Under the pieces are notes generated by a model. It saw nothing but the letters and a program-made list of their open reading frames with translations. It searched no databases and was not told the origin of the DNA. Of a stretch of 64,000 nucleotides of DNA, positions 39,523-53,289 are shown piece after piece. The stretch covers positions 64,491,414 through 64,555,413 of the forward strand of contig JARCOQ010000005.1 in the NCBI GenBank assembly GCA_029207755.1. Direction: 5' to 3'. Source of the stretch: Chamaea fasciata. Taxonomy: Eukaryota; Chordata; Aves; Passeriformes; Sylviidae. Both the position numbers and the translations under genes were made by a program. Each line of letters starts with the position of its first letter. Position 1 is the first letter of the stretch.

Positions 39523-41665
39523 ATTTCTTATTCCTCCTCTCCCGAGGAATTCCTCCCCTTCCCTTCATCTCTTATCCAAAAGATCCAGAGCAGCGTAAAC
39601 CAAAACCCATCCCAGCTGATTGGCTGCAGAAGAATCGTCCCTTCTCCCTGCAGGAAGCGATGGAGAGGAGCATAATTTATAAGCTAATGAAGGTGATAAG
39701 ACAGAGAACTGAGTAACTGACACCTTCCTCCTCCCCCTGTCGACACATTTTTGTACATCATGGGCTTAGTTTTTATTCTTATTAGTTTTTATTATATTTT
39801 GTGTGCATGAAGATGAGAGGGGAGTCCGGATAGAGCTGCAAAGAGCCAGTTAGTTGCCTCCCTCCTCCCTCACCCCTTCCTGTCCACAGGACTTGCTGCT
39901 CTCCCTTATTTGCTGTCTCAGATCCAGGGGTTATCAGATGCCTGAAATTTCAGACTTGCAAAGGTTAAAACAGGTTGTTTAGGATGGCTCCATGGAGCAT
40001 AATTTCATCACCACTGTGGCCTTGTGCCAAGTATGTTTTGGATTCCCTCCCTCTTAAGCTATTAATTTAATGTTGTAATGACTGAAGTTTGAAGGAGATA
40101 GTGAGAAAGTTCCTTAGTTGGATATCTAAGAAGGAAACAATTTGGAAAGGAGTTCTTGATGTTGAGTTCAGGGATCCTATCCTCAATATCCTCAAATAAT
40201 GTTGATAGCACTTAAATTTTTAACTAGCAACAGAGTTAAATGGGCAGACATTTACCCATCCTGTTCCCCTTCCCATCATGCTGCTTTTCCTAGTGTTTGT
40301 TCAGTGCACATTGGAGCATATCTAACCTGCTTCTTAAGGCTGCAGCAGCTCCACCGACAGTATTAAGAACAGTGCAGGAGCAGTCAGTCCGTCCCTTGAG
40401 CCAGAGGAAGCCTTCTCATGTCGACGGACAGAGGTCACAGATGGCAAGATACATTTGGAAGATACATACCAGGCTAACATGACCTCCCCTTGATTTTGTT
40501 TACTCCAAGATTTCCAAAATCTTTTTGGAACTCGCTGGCCAAATTTTGCCACGGCAGAGGTAGGATTGGTTTTCTCCCCTCTTGGCCAAAGAGGGCAGTG
40601 ACAAATTAGTACCAAATTTGCAGAAGCGCTTTCAAGGTTGGAAGTATGTGGCAATTTTTCTGACTTTCATTTAATTTTTTTTTAAGATTTTATTTTTCTT
40701 AATGAGAAATTCTGGCTTTGAGAAGGCCCTGCAAGGACAGTTTACAAATTACTGTTGGAATGGGTTTTTTAACCATTTAATTAGTTTTTCAAGTGATCGA
40801 TTACCTGCTTATTTTGATCTGTTTTCTTCTAACCCTGCCTCCTTGCTTGGCTCCGGTGAGGACAGGAACTATCCTCTGCCAGCTTGTGGTGAGCTCTGAG
40901 GCATGGTAGTATTTTGAGGAGGAGGTGGCATCCTCAGCAAATCATGGCTCTCCCCAGCAGCAGGTGCAGTCAGGCTCGGTTTCACTAAGGGCTTCCTCCT
41001 CCAATGAAGGACTTTTATTTTAATTAGAGACTGCAAAGTTTCTGTCCCTCCTTAGCAGGTTGTTCCTGTTCCTTACTCTATGTCACCTGTGTGGAGTTCA
41101 TTCCAGGTCACCTTGTGACTTCCAGGGCGGCTGAGTGGCAGAGCGCATTTCCCGCTGCCAACACCAGCAGCACTCCAAGAGCATTAAGAGGCACGGGAGA
41201 GGCGAGAAATGTGGTTTGAAGACGAGGGTCCTTTGCCTTAGAGACTGCAGTGGGTGGAAGGGGGAGGTCAGACAGTCCTTTTCCAAGCTACGTGCCTAAA
41301 TACCAGCACTCCCCGGGCGAGGGAGAAACTATAGGCGGCTACAACACTAATAGCACCCGCATTGTGAGGGGGTGTGAGGTGTGGCTAAGCAGGGCATGAG
41401 GGCCTGGCTTGTCTTCTGGCCCTGTAGCAGCATCAAACTGCATCTGATTTCACTGCCCTCTGCTTCTGAGGGGAGCAGGGAGCTCCAGGCGGTTTTCTCT
41501 TTCTCCATTCCTTGTGCTCCAAATGAAGGAGACTGCCGAGACTGAAAGAAGGTTCACTTCAATTTGTGCAAAGGAGGTGGTGTGATCTCTCTTTTGTGAC
41601 CAGCATTTACAGATCACTCAGGCTGGTGTGATCTATAAAATAAATTTTAAATAAGTTTGTTCCAG
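39523..41665 (+). terminator. GTPBP1: GTPBP1 3' UTR and poly(A) signal
   Basis: The stop at 39520-39522 is followed by about 2.1 kb without further coding signal. AATAAA at 41639-41644 is followed by the GT-rich gtttgttccaggtaaaagtgtgtc, a good cleavage context. An earlier AT-rich stretch (39755-39800) could serve as a proximal site, but no perfect hexamer was seen there. Confidence 0.6.
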
Positions 41666-44600
41666 GTAAAAGTGTGTCTTCTTGATTTTTGTCCCTCTGA
41701 AAAACCAGGCTGAAAGCCAGAGGAAGCAGGTTTTCTTGGCACCAGGTTCCTTTGCCAGCTACAAGGAGGCTGTGCTCATAGTAATGGCAGGGCAGGGCAT
41801 GGCACAGCACAGGAGAGCTGCCGCTGAGCCTCTGCACAACCCTTACAGCTTTGACTCTGGCCAAAATGAAGTGCACTTTGGTGGCAGAGTGGTAAAATGA
41901 GAACACGGGTGTGGCATGAGCTGTGCTGTCTGAGATGTGTGTGTGGGTGTGAAGAACAGCTCTAGCAAATCACTTGGGCCCCAGCCCCATGACAGAAACT
42001 GCTACAGGATGTAGCATTAGCACAGCACTTGCAGTGCCTGCATACTGTGCTCCCTGGGACATGCATCTCACCTGTTTGTGCAAATACAGTGGGAGTGTGC
42101 AAGGTCCCCTCATTTGATCTCAGAGGCTCACAAAGGCTTTTTCTGCTCTGCACAGCAGAAAAAAATCCTTTCATAGATAAGTGTTCAGGGCCAGCAGAGA
42201 GCAAGCCTGGCCTTAGCATGGTCTTCTGGGAGGAGCTGCCTGGGTATTCCTCAACATAAGCCTTCCTCCAAGCCCAGGTTAAGCAGACAAGGTTGTGACC
42301 CTCCTCAAGCCAGTTCAATTTCCCATTTTTCAGCATTTTTTATGCACCTAAGTTAACTTCCTCATGCTAAGGAAAATTAGATATTTCCACCTACTTTGTA
42401 GCTGATGAGTAGTCAACAGCTTATGTGAAGGAAAACAGAAGCATGCAGATACTCTGAACTGGGCTTTGTGTTAGGCTTTGTCCCTGCTAACCCAGCCTCA
42501 CTTGCTGCTTCTCGGGGCCAACTGGTCTGCTCATGGTAAGGCAAAGGATGGGAAGGCTTGGGAGGCAACTGCATACTTAGGACAGCCATGATACCACAGA
42601 CTTAAGTCTAGTAGAAGCTTTTAGTCCCAAGGAATTGAAGGTTTTAGGGTAAGTCTTGTTTTCAGCATTGTTTCAAACAGTTTTTGCATCCTCAAGCCTG
42701 CTCAGTGACAAGGTGATAAATTTCTTAACTAGCCCTAGAGTTAGTACATCAGCCTAGAAAATAAGGATTTGCCATAAAACTACATAGAAGAAGAGCTCCA
42801 AGAATAGCTTTGTCTATCTACTAACTATACATCATTCCCAACAGCAAATTCAGTTACAAAACATCCAAACCACTCTGAGCAGTTTTGATATAATTTATAT
42901 CTTGGTCTTTTTTTTTTTTTTCCTTGCATAGGCATAAATTACAATCTGTTGATTAAAAAACAAAAAGAACAAAACAGTGCAGCATTTGCAACAGGCTACA
43001 GCATCAAACACAAACCCCTGTCTGTAACCATCTGTTTCTGCAGGGCTAATTTGTAACACGTGTTTAGGGCAAACTGAGAAGGAGGGAGAATAGAGGAAGG
43101 AAATGGAGTAAATAAAAGAAATCTGCTCCCACAGCTGTTCTACATTTCTCCTGCCTCACCAGGCCCATCTTCAGCATTAGATCTAGAATTAAATACCCCT
43201 GGGCAATGAGGCACATGGTGAAGCAGCAGTTTTCTGTGCCCTTTTCTTCTGCAGCTCTGGGAAATGCTGCAAGCTACAATCTCAAGAGCCAGTGGCTCTG
43301 GGCATTCAGCACAGGTGTTCAGGCTGCAGCACAGCACTGATGCTGAATGTGGGGGCTGAAAACCTATATGTAGCCTCAGCATATGTTCATGGGGATCCTC
43401 ACACAGGTGGCATGGTGAGGCCTCTAAAACCAGCTTGAAAAGAGCACGAAGCCCCAGGATGAGCTCTCACTGGTGGCCCCAGGGAGTTTTACTTAGAACA
43501 ACAAGGATTTTCATGTCCAAAGGACATGCACTGTAAAGCTAAATGCTCCCTAACCCAGACAGAGCAGGTTAACACCCATGTGGAAGGAGCAGAGGTCCCA
43601 CTACAACTCCATTTTCAGGGGAAGAGTTCACCTTTCCTGCCTCCCACCAGCATGCCTGATTTACCACTAAACCATTTTTTCTTGGGCAAAGACCTTGTCT
43701 CTCCTTACAGTCCAAGCAAGAGACCAGGGACCCAGAAGGAACATAACAAAAGGGGTTTTCCCAGGCTCATAGTTACAGCTCTTACTCCAGCAGCCAGTGA
43801 AAGATGAGAAAAAGGGAGAGCATAATCTCTGCTCTCTCTTTATGATTCAAATAAATACAGGAGCTGGTCTGCCACGCCCAGAACAGGTCTAGACATTCAT
43901 AAAAGCACAACTCCATGTACTCAGTGCACTTACGGACATGACTCCAAGGCAAGCGGCAGCTGTAGACAAGTTTAAAATAACTTCAGCTGTGGATGCCAAG
44001 AATTAAGACTACGCTCAATATAGGAGAGAATTTATAGTCCCTGGCTCTGGCTCCAGGTCGGCTCTCTCCCTGCAGCAGGCCTCCCAGCTCTGCAAGAGGC
44101 TCCACAGGGTAATTTTAACCTGTTGGAGACAGGACTGTGCCCTCTGTGCTCACTTCCCCTGCCTGGAGCAAGGAGACTCCTTCAGAAGGGATGTGCTGCC
44201 ACCGTCCTCACCCTCCCAGGTAGGCATGGAGGGAGTCAAGGCTCAGCAGCTCTGCCTGATGTCCATCACAGGATGCTGAAAGGAGACACTTTCAGCCCCT
44301 CCTCCTCTATGCCTATATTGCTTCAAGCAGAGTGGGAATCAATACATGGTGCTCTCATGGTGTCTGGGGAAGGATGATACCAGCACTGGACAGGGACTGA
44401 AACACTGACCATAAGCCCTCGAGCTTTTCTTTAAATGAAACAACACAAAGCTGAAGGCTGTTAACACCATCCAAGAACATAAGCCAAACCGTGATGCAGG
44501 CAGGCAGGAGGTGGAGAGGCCAAATGGCCCTAGCACTCCCCAGCCTGGGGAAGGGCCCTGTGCATCCTTCCTGCAAACCCCTGCTGTGCCTCCACCCCAT

Positions 44601-46127
44601 CCCAACAGTACAGGCAAGATTTACATGCCCACTGCAGGCTGAACTCCCCCTTCCTGCTCCAGCCCAGTTCTCCCACAGCCAGGGCTCATGAAACAGTGCA
44701 ATGCCAATGAGGAGAGGTAGGAGGAAAAGGGAGCCCTTCGAAGAGACAGGAGGTCAGCCTTCACCAGCCATTTGCCATTGAGGACCCAAGAGCTGAGGGA
44801 GCCCTGCAGGCTGAGGTGGCTCTACATGCTGGCACCTGCAAGCCCTGGTGATTGCCCTGTCTCCCCCCACAAGAACCCTGCAGAGCCCTGGGGCAGCAAC
44901 TCCCACTTGCTGCTAACAGTCAAGTATATACAGATGCAGCCATGGGCAAGAGGCCACAGCCACACATTGCAGTCTCAGAGGACATCCAGAGCAAGGAGCA
45001 CAGGAATGCCTCCAGTACCCCACCAGTAGCAGTGCACAGAGGACCCCAGCTTCCAAGTTCAGCTACCAAGCCACCAACAACATAAGGCCTGTATTTTCAA
45101 CAGCTCTGCTCATCTCATTCTAGCTTATCCTACTGTGTGTGCTATTCTACTAAAAAAAGCTCTAGCCCTCTCCACATCAAAGCCACTCATACAAGTGGCA
45201 CCATGTAACATTCTCTGGTTAAGTACAAATTGCATCAAAAAAGTATTTTTCCCCTTTGTTACTACAAACCCACCCTGCAAAAAAAAAAAAAAAAAAACAA
45301 AAACCAAAACCCCAGCCCCAACATCATAACTAGAAAATAGCTCCCCACCCCTCTTAAAAAAAATCAGAACAAACCCCAAAGGAAAAGCAAGCAACAGGAC
45401 TTTTCATAGCATCATCAAGCTTAACACTGGGGAGGCAGCCAGGGAGGCCAACAGCATCACCAAGCCCCAACTCAGCTATTGTTAGCAGGAGGGCTTGAGT
45501 GGTTGGATGGCAGCACCAAGGGGGGCACTGCCACCAACACGTGCTGCACTCCTCTCCTCCTGCTGCCCCAAACCATTAGTTTTATGTTAATACTTCATTA
45601 ATACTGTCTTATTACCTCTCTGCCAACCCAGCATTGGAGGGCTGGAGATCTTTACCCAAACCAACACCAAGGCAAGAGAAGTGACCCTGTGTGGAGGGGA
45701 CTTGGTGGCTATGACCGGTAGCTCCCATGTGCTGTGGCAGCACCAATCTCTTGCACCAAGCCTGCGTGAAGCACATCACAAAATTACACCTCTTTCCGAA
45801 GCCCATGCCATGCTAGAAAGGAGTGGGACAACAGGGAAGAGGGGTAGCGCAAACCCGATACAAAGTTAGCTTAAAAAGTTTAAATGTCCCATATGCACTG
45901 AAAACAAGCCAGGCTGCGCTAGGACCCACATGGGATGCTCTTGCCTCACCACCCCGGAAGTGAAAGCCTCGTCCCTTCAACACCAGCTCTTCTCCTCCCT
46001 CCAGGGGAGCAGCTTCCTGGGGAGGCTGCTGGCACATGCCAGGATTTCTACGCTCAAAGCAGTGAACCAGATGCATCCCATCCTGCTGTCAGCCCGACAG
46101 CATCCTCATCCCACGCAGGGCCAGGGA
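41666..46127. other. Convergent intergenic stretch including the SUN2 3' UTR
   Basis: GTPBP1 and SUN2 converge across this region. The SUN2 3' UTR occupies the right part (from 46127 leftward) for an unknown distance. By eye I found no minus-strand AATAAA between about 43.0 and 46.1 kb; only weak variants appear (CATAAA near 43837 and 45582, TATAAA near 42894). A-rich tract 45281-45299 and T-rich tract 42908-42921 are simple repeats. No gene was recognised. Confidence 0.5.
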
Positions 46128-49100
46128 TCAGTGTGCTAGCTCCCCATGCACACGGAAGCGGTAGATGCAGGTGTATTCGGGGTGGCCCCAATTGCTCAGC
46201 ACCCGGAGCTCCACCAGCTGGTATGTGCCCATGGAGTCACCCTTGGGGAGGAGGGAAAAGAAAAATCTGAGACCTTGAGGGCTCTCTAAGGCTCAGAGAC
46301 CTCAGAGGCCCCATTTTCTTCTCAGGGGTCAGGTGCTCCAGGGGCAAAGCATTTACCTCCAAGTAAAATGTTTGGATGGGGTCGCCATCATGGTTGTAGG
46401 TGAACTGTCCAAGGAGAAGGCCCTCCTCCTCTCCTTCTTCTTTTAAGCCCTATGGAAGGGCAGGGAGGCAGAAAGGGAGAACCAGGGGTCATCAGAGAGG
46501 AAGACCAGAGGTGATGCAGACATCCAGGGCAGAAGAGGGAGAGGGAGACGCAAGCACGCTTGGCCCCCACTCCTGCTCTTCCAGGTCAAAATAGACAAAT
46601 GGGAACAGGGACCAGTGGGGAAGGATAAAGGGGGGGAAGACCAAAAGTTACACCTACTCAAGCGCCTTTGTCCCTGTGTCCCCTCAAACTCTTTCTGAAA
46701 CCCGGTCCTGCCTCTCTCCCCACCAGTATTGGTAAGACCAACCCCCCAAAACACCCCATGGCCAGGTATGGGTTTTTTTAGCCATCCCTTCCAGCACCCT
46801 CCCACTGTGTTCCCCCCTTCCCTCAGGTCTGGCCGAGGGCACTCACATAGACAGCAAAGTCCTTGGGGGCACTGGGGATGGTCCCCTGTGGTGAGAGGGC
46901 TTTTGAGATGTGCTCCAGCGTCACAGCCGTGGGGCGGATAATGCTGGAGAGGCGGATGACAGCAAAGCCCTGGGAGCCACGAAATGCCCAGCAGTTCCCA
47001 GGGTTGACATCTGGCTACGAGCATAGAAGTGAGACGCCAGCAACGTTACCACCATCAGAGTAATTTCTCTCCCACCAACCTGGCTGCTGGCTTGGAGCAA
47101 CAGTCAAAGCCCAATAAAACTCCCATGAGAATCAGCCCAGTCCTCCCACTCAGCGCCCACCTGCAGAATGACACGGGGGGACTGCGAGTGGTACCACAGG
47201 GGGATGCCGAACAAGCTCAGCAGCGCTGTGCGTGTCTCATAGGTCTCTGAGCAGCGAGTGTTGATGACGCTGGCCCCTGGAATGAGAGGGGATGGCAGCA
47301 GGTGAGCTCCACACCAGCACCCTGTGGTTACCTCCCCAGGGCAGCTGGCTCGTCCTGACCACCTACCTGCTGACTCAAGGGCATAGTCAACCATCCCCAC
47401 ACGGTCCTCACTGTAGCGCTTCAGGGCCTGGCCCACGATGAGATGCACTTGCTGCAGCGGGAGCAGAAGGCACAGGAGGGTGATGAACTGGGGCAGGCAT
47501 CCTGCCCCCCACCCGCTTGCCCCTGCAGGGACAGAGGGTGCAAGGACCTTCCCGCAAGACAGCCAGGGGATAGAACAGCCAGGGGATGAATCACCGTGGC
47601 AAAAATGAGATGACACGCATTTGGCTGGGAAGCCTCGCTAGAGGTTGCTAAAAATACCCCAGGGGAGAGGAGCTGTGCAGTGAAGGGGCAGCAGCCAGGC
47701 ACACTGCAGTTGCCTGTCCCCAAGAGGGGCTGGCCCAGATGGAGGAGAGGTACCACCAGACACAACCTGACAGACCACCCAGAATCATCTGCTGGTCCCT
47801 CCTGCCCTGTCCCACAGGAGTGATGGGAGCTCCCCCCATCCAGAAAAGGAAAAGATAGCTGGAGCATCCATCTGGAGCAAAACCCAGCCTAAGGAGATAG
47901 GACCCTGCACCATCACTTTGGGTCTAAACTTTAAGGAGTACACAAAGCTTGCACAGACTATGGGGACTGCTAATCCCAGCTTGACCCCTCCCTCCACTAC
48001 CTCCTCCACAGGGAATTGCCAGCAACTCTTTCCAAAGCAAGCAGGCTCATTTTTTCCCCTTGGTGTCATTCTGCTGAAACGCTTTGCACCAAACAACTCA
48101 GCAGTGCTGCTGAAGAATGGGGATAAGCAAGATGCTCCACCCATGGAAGTTTTGTTGGCATCTGTCCCACATTCCAGGTGAAGGATGCACAAGCAGAAGC
48201 TTGGATTTTAAGACAGTAAGAGCCTTGCAGGGCTGCAGCTATTACCATCTGTGACCTCTTCCAGAGCACAGAGCAGGCACAAACTGAGAAGGGAGTGGCA
48301 GAGGAGGAGTATCAAGGGTGCTCTTGCATCCTGTGAGCCTAGGATCAGTATCTCAGCTGTGGGGGCTGTCCCAGTGCCTCTGCCATCTGCCAGGCACACA
48401 TGCCAGTGCCCTGCACACATGAAGTGGGGTACAGTCCCCAAGCCCACACCTGTGGTCACCTCATGTCCCTGGGGCTCAGGCCAGTACTCACCTCCTCTGT
48501 CACTCCTGCAGTCCCTCCTTGCCGCAGGGCCACTCCAATACCAGCCTGAGCATCCCGTGCTGACAGTCTCTGGTCCTCCAGGACTTTAGCAAGGATCTTG
48601 TGCTCCAGAGCCTGGAGCTCTGCTTGCAAGTCTTCCCGCTGGAGGATGACAGCAGCAGCACCATCCTGCTGGGACTGTGACAGGAACCTACTGATCCACA
48701 CTGGGAACTGCGCTTCCACCTGGAATGGTGCAGATAGAGCTCAGCCCTGGAGCAGGGGCCCTTGCTTGCCTTTCTGCCAAACAGGCTGGGGACAGGGGAC
48801 TCACATCAGCCTGCACTGTCTTCAGCTGCTCCAGTATTCCCTCCACATGCTTCCCCATCACCTCCTGATCTGACTTGAGGCTTGCCAGCTCCCTCCTCAG
48901 CACTGCCACCTCCTGCTCCAGCTTGCCCACCTCCTGCCGGAAGGTCCCTCGCAGGCTCTCCTGCATCGAGCTGTGCCAAGAGAAAGGTAACAAAACCTCC
49001 TGCCAATAGGCCCAGTTCCCCTCTGCAAACTGGAGGAAGAGGTTCATCCCACAGCACCTATGCTCAATCCCATCTCCAGACCCAGTTTTAATTCCACTGA

Positions 49101-52100
49101 CAGTGACCTCTTCTACTGCATCCCATGGGAAAGCATCCTCAGCTCACCCCTCAGCTGAAGGACCACATTCACAGCAATGCAAAACGACAGTGGCAAAGGT
49201 CATTTGTTGCCTTTGCTCTTAGAGCCCTGCTGCCAGCCATGGAATGGCAGGTCAGGTTGGAACAGACCACAGGGGGTCAATTTGGTCCAACCTCCAGCAT
49301 CATCCCAGAGCACATGGCACAGGATTGCATCCAGACGGTTCTGGACTATCTCCAGGAAGGGAGAGTCCACAACCTCTGATCAGTCTGTTCCAGTGTGTGG
49401 TCACTGCACAGTAAAGTAGTTCTTCCACATATTCAGGTGAAACTTCCTGTGTATCAGGTTTCTGCCTGTTGCCTCTTGTCCTATTGCTTGGCACCACTGA
49501 GAAGAGCCTGGCTCCATCCTTCTGACACATTCCCTTCAGATGCTGATAGACATTGGTGAGGTCCCCTCTCAGTTGTCTCTTCTCAAGGCTGAACAGGCCC
49601 AACTTCTTCAGCCTTTCCTCACAGGAGAGATTCTCCAGTCCCTTCATCATCCCCATAGCCCTCTGCTGGACCAGCTCCAGGAACTCCATGTCTCTTTTGC
49701 ACTGGGGAGCCCAGAACTGGACACAGCACTCCAGAGGCAGCCTCACTAGGGCTGGGTGGAGGGACAAGATCACCTCCCTCAACCTCCTGACAATGCCCTT
49801 CTCAGTGCACCTTAGGATACCACTGGCCTTTTTGGCCAGAAGGGCACAGTGCTGGCTCCCACAGATACCCACACATTTCTTTCCTTCTTTCCTTCTTTCT
49901 TTCCTTCTTTCTTTCCTTCCTTCCTCCCTCCCCTGGACTACACCTCTGGATCTCTCCTTTGTCCCAAACCAGGCCTACAAACCCCTCCTAAGCCTGGCTG
50001 AGGGAAATTCACCCAGCTACCTGCCTGCCCCTAACAGAGCAATGGCATTGCCCCACCATTGCCAGCGTTACCTCTGCCACTCCGAGTTCAGCTCCAGCAA
50101 GCGCACTTCCATCTCCTACCAGGAAAAGGGGAAGGGGTGAGACCCGTGACACCACTGGTGAGCCTGTCCTGTCCAGGTACCACCACATGCTTGTCCACTT
50201 ACCTGGGATGCTTGTGCCATCTTGCCCAGGCGCCCATCTAAATCCCTCTGCACCTGGGCTCGGAGCACATCCAGCTCGCCCTGAAGGATGAGGAACAGAG
50301 TGGAATATCAAAGCCTGGCCCAGCACACCCCCATCTCCCTGCATTCCCCATGTCACTCACCTGGAGGTGGTTGGCCATGTCGGTGCGGAGATGCTCCTTC
50401 AGCCCCACATCCCGGCGACTCACCAGCCCCTCCAGCAGCGCAAGGATGTCTCCTGGGGGTGGTTCTCCCCCTGCTGTCACTGCTGCTGCCCCATGACGCA
50501 GCTCCCACCGTGATAGCTCGGCCTCCAGTGCCTCAAAGCGCTTCTCCAGGGACTGGAAGCGAGCCAGGAGTCGGTGTCCCCCCTGCAGGGACAAAACCAG
50601 GATGTGATGCAGCCCCCCAGGGAAGTGCCTGCTCCAGAGGACCCCTGTGAAAGGGGACCTTGACCACCCATTCCCCAGAGTCAGTGGCATCTTATTCATC
50701 TGGTGCTTCCCAGGAAAAGGCAGATGTTCCCCCTGCTCCATCTCAGGGACATCCCAAGAGTGAGATGGCCACAAGCTGGGGGGGAGCCAGTGTGGAGCCA
50801 TCATCTTCCCCATTCTCCACCATTCCTCATACCCTAGAAACAATTGTTCAGCCATGGATCACACCGTCCCAGCTCTCCCTGCATGGCACTCATCCCACCT
50901 GGGCCATTATCATGCCTTTCCTGAAGCTTACCTGGTCCAGCGTGGTCAGGTCCCCTGCCCCAGGAACATCGGAGGAGGAGGAAAGCTTTCCAGCTCCCCA
51001 CCATGGGAAGGAAGGCAGGCTGAGTGTCGACAGCCCATTTGGGTAGAAGTACCAAGCTCCTGGACACAGAAGGATGAGATAATCAAAACCACAGGCTGGT
51101 AATGGGCCAGAGTAGTGGATAGGGTGGACATGCAGAAGCTCAGCCATCAGCATCTCCAGGGATTACCAGGAGAACACTGGCACTGGGATGCAGACAGACC
51201 AGGCTACCAGAAGACATGAGCACTGAGCTCCAGGCCATTCCATCTCCCAGCTGTGGGAGAGGGATGGTCTGCACTGCCCCAGATCTCAGGGCAGCACATC
51301 AGGGGAGGGTGGCTCACCATAGGCTGCAGCAGCAAGGAGCAGGAGAAGCAGCAGCAGCAGCAAGGACCTCTTCAGACGTGGGGAGTGCCTGGAGCATGGA
51401 GAAGAAAGAGGTGCCTGGAGGACTGCAGCCACCTTCCATCACCTTTGGATGGGGGCCAGAGGGGGAACAAAGATGACAAGACAGCCACGACCCCAAATGT
51501 GCCTTCCCTTTCCAGGCTCCTGCAGGCTTTACCCACGCTTCCCCAATCCTGGTGTCCCCCCAGCACACTCACCTGGAGAAGGGGATGCTGTCCAGGTGGG
51601 AAGCTGTGCCGGTGAGGCGGCGCCAGGCCCCTGCCAGCCCTGAGAACAGCCACCCTATTAACTGAACTGCCAGGAGAAAACAACAAGCCTCAGAAGGACT
51701 CGTGGCAGAGATGTCCCCTCCATGCCCAAGGGTGGCACCATGAGGGGACAAAACCCCTCCACCCAAACAGGGAATAGCACAGCACCTGGAGAACAGAGAT
51801 ATTGACTGGCAAGAACACTGCTGGTAGAAGTGACCCTGCCAGCCCTCCACTCACCTGGGGAGGTGAACACCTGCCAGAGGAAGGAGCCCACCCGGGAGGC
51901 TGCAGTTCTCAGACCTGACCCAGAGCTACTCTGGCCTGAGAAATAGTGACCTGGAAAGGAAGCAGCAAGTCACCAATGCAGACAGCATCCCAGTGCATCG
52001 CCTACAGCAAAGGCCTTGCACTGGGGGGGGGCATCCAGTGGGGACAGGAAGCACAATGGGTACAGCCAGGCCCTGGGCTGAGCCCCCTGGGGATGCCTCC

Positions 52101-53289
52101 CCTGCATTCCTGCCACTACAGACAGACTAGTGCATCCCTACCAGCATAGTCGTCCTCTGAGGAGTACCCAGATGAAGATGTGTAGGTGTCATATGTCTTG
52201 CTCTCTAGCACCCCATTGATCTTACTGGATTCGGTGTCCCCTGTGCCTCTTCTCCTCCTGGTGGAGAGCTCTCCACCTGTCCCCAAAACACAGAATTCCA
52301 CTGAAAAATCACACAGCATCACTTCCAAAAGGGGCAACCCAGTCAGCCTGCCTGGGCAGTTGCCCCAACACTCTCCAATGTCCAGGGAGGCCCCCAGCTG
52401 CCATAGGAGAGTGGAAGGGCTCACCCCAGTATGTGCTGCTGTCCAGGTCATCATCCAGCATGGAGCTACCCAGGGCAGCAAGGCCATGGCTACCCCCCAG
52501 GTAGGACTCGCTCATCATGGACTCGCTATAGTAGGAGGTTTGGGTGCTGGGAGCAGGAGTGAGGCGCTTCGTGCTACTCGATTTCCTCCTGATCGTCCTG
52601 TGGGAGGCGAGAACAGAGGCATCAGACGTGTGGTTACAGGGTGGGAGGGGGGCAGGGGGCGGTCACAGTGCACCCATGGGGGGAAATGGGGAATTCACCC
52701 CAATCCCTCGACCAGCATCACTTCCCTCCACACCGGATGACGGCAGCTTTCTGAGGCTGCAACCTCTGCTCTGCGGAGGCCTCCCGCCCGTCCCGGGCAT
52801 CACTTCCGCTCGCACCGCTGCGGTTTTCCGGCCGGCACTTGCAGCGCACCTCCCTCTTTCTCCCGCCTCCCTCTCGCCATCCAGCTGCAGCTGGGAGCTG
52901 GCACCCGGCCACCCACGGCAGGCTCCCATGCCGGGCCCGTGGGGACGCAGAGGTGCCTGGGCAGGGAGCGCGGGACTTTGGCTGGAACAGGGGCACAGCC
53001 AGTGCCAAGGGGGCCATGCCGGAATGTGTCAGGCTCACCGTCATGCTCCCTTCTGCAAGCTATCCCCACACCTCACCCAAGAAGGTCCCTGGTGTGGGAT
53101 GGAATGCCCCGCCCCTGTCCGATTTGGGCAGGGGAACCTCCTCCCCGTGCCCCCCACTAACCTGCCGGTGGCCTCCTTGAACGGGAGCTGTGTCCCACCC
53201 AGCAGAGATGTGCTGCTGCTGCTGGTCGTGGCATCATCGTCCCCGGGGTAATAGCGGGTGGTGACAAGGCGCTGGCTCCGGCGGGACAT
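46128..53289 (-). CDS. SUN2: SUN domain-containing protein 2 (LINC complex, inner nuclear membrane)
   Basis: Seventeen coding exons in transcript order: 53162-53289, 52425-52597, 52142-52276, 51855-51950, 51573-51666, 51318-51388, 50932-51059, 50361-50582, 50203-50280, 50072-50115, 48805-48970, 48492-48719, 47367-47451, 47161-47276, 46847-47014, 46357-46449 and 46128-46241. They give 712 aa (human 717). The Ser-rich nucleoplasmic N-terminus starts MSRRSQRL and contains STRRRRGTG and SSSGYSSEDDY. The membrane span at about 218-233 is ten Leu then four Ala, followed by AWYFYP. Coiled coils cover roughly 276-530. The SUN domain covers about 550-712, with Cys558 (KASH-disulfide position), and Cys596 and Cys700 (internal pair), all conserved. 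SUN2 trimers bind KASH peptides of nesprins and join lamina to cytoskeleton. The 5' UTR exon starts at 53319 after a cccccag acceptor, so a noncoding exon lies in the CpG island. The intron at 47452-48491 shows nothing recognisable. Confidence 0.97.
49234..49875 (-). mobile_element. CR1 LINE 3' end in a SUN2 intron
   Basis: A 640-bp reverse-oriented CR1 with recognisable blocks in order: 'tgtgtatcaggtttctgcct', 'tcctattgcttggcaccact', 'gaggtcccctctcagttgtc', 'ctgctggaccagctccagga' and 'ttggccagaagggcacag'. On the minus strand it still keeps a fragment of the ORF2 C-terminus with no obvious stop for about 190 codons. It is in the SUN2 intron 48971-50071, in sense orientation with SUN2. Confidence 0.92.
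49876..49932. repeat. (TTCC/TTTC)n microsatellite next to CR1
   Basis: About 55 bp of pure-pyrimidine ttcctttctttcc units directly abut the 5'-truncated end of the CR1 copy. Confidence 0.95.

Noticed and set aside
49300..49872. 190-codon minus-strand frame in a SUN2 intron
   Set aside because: It is the residual ORF2 C-terminus of the CR1 copy, not a host gene.
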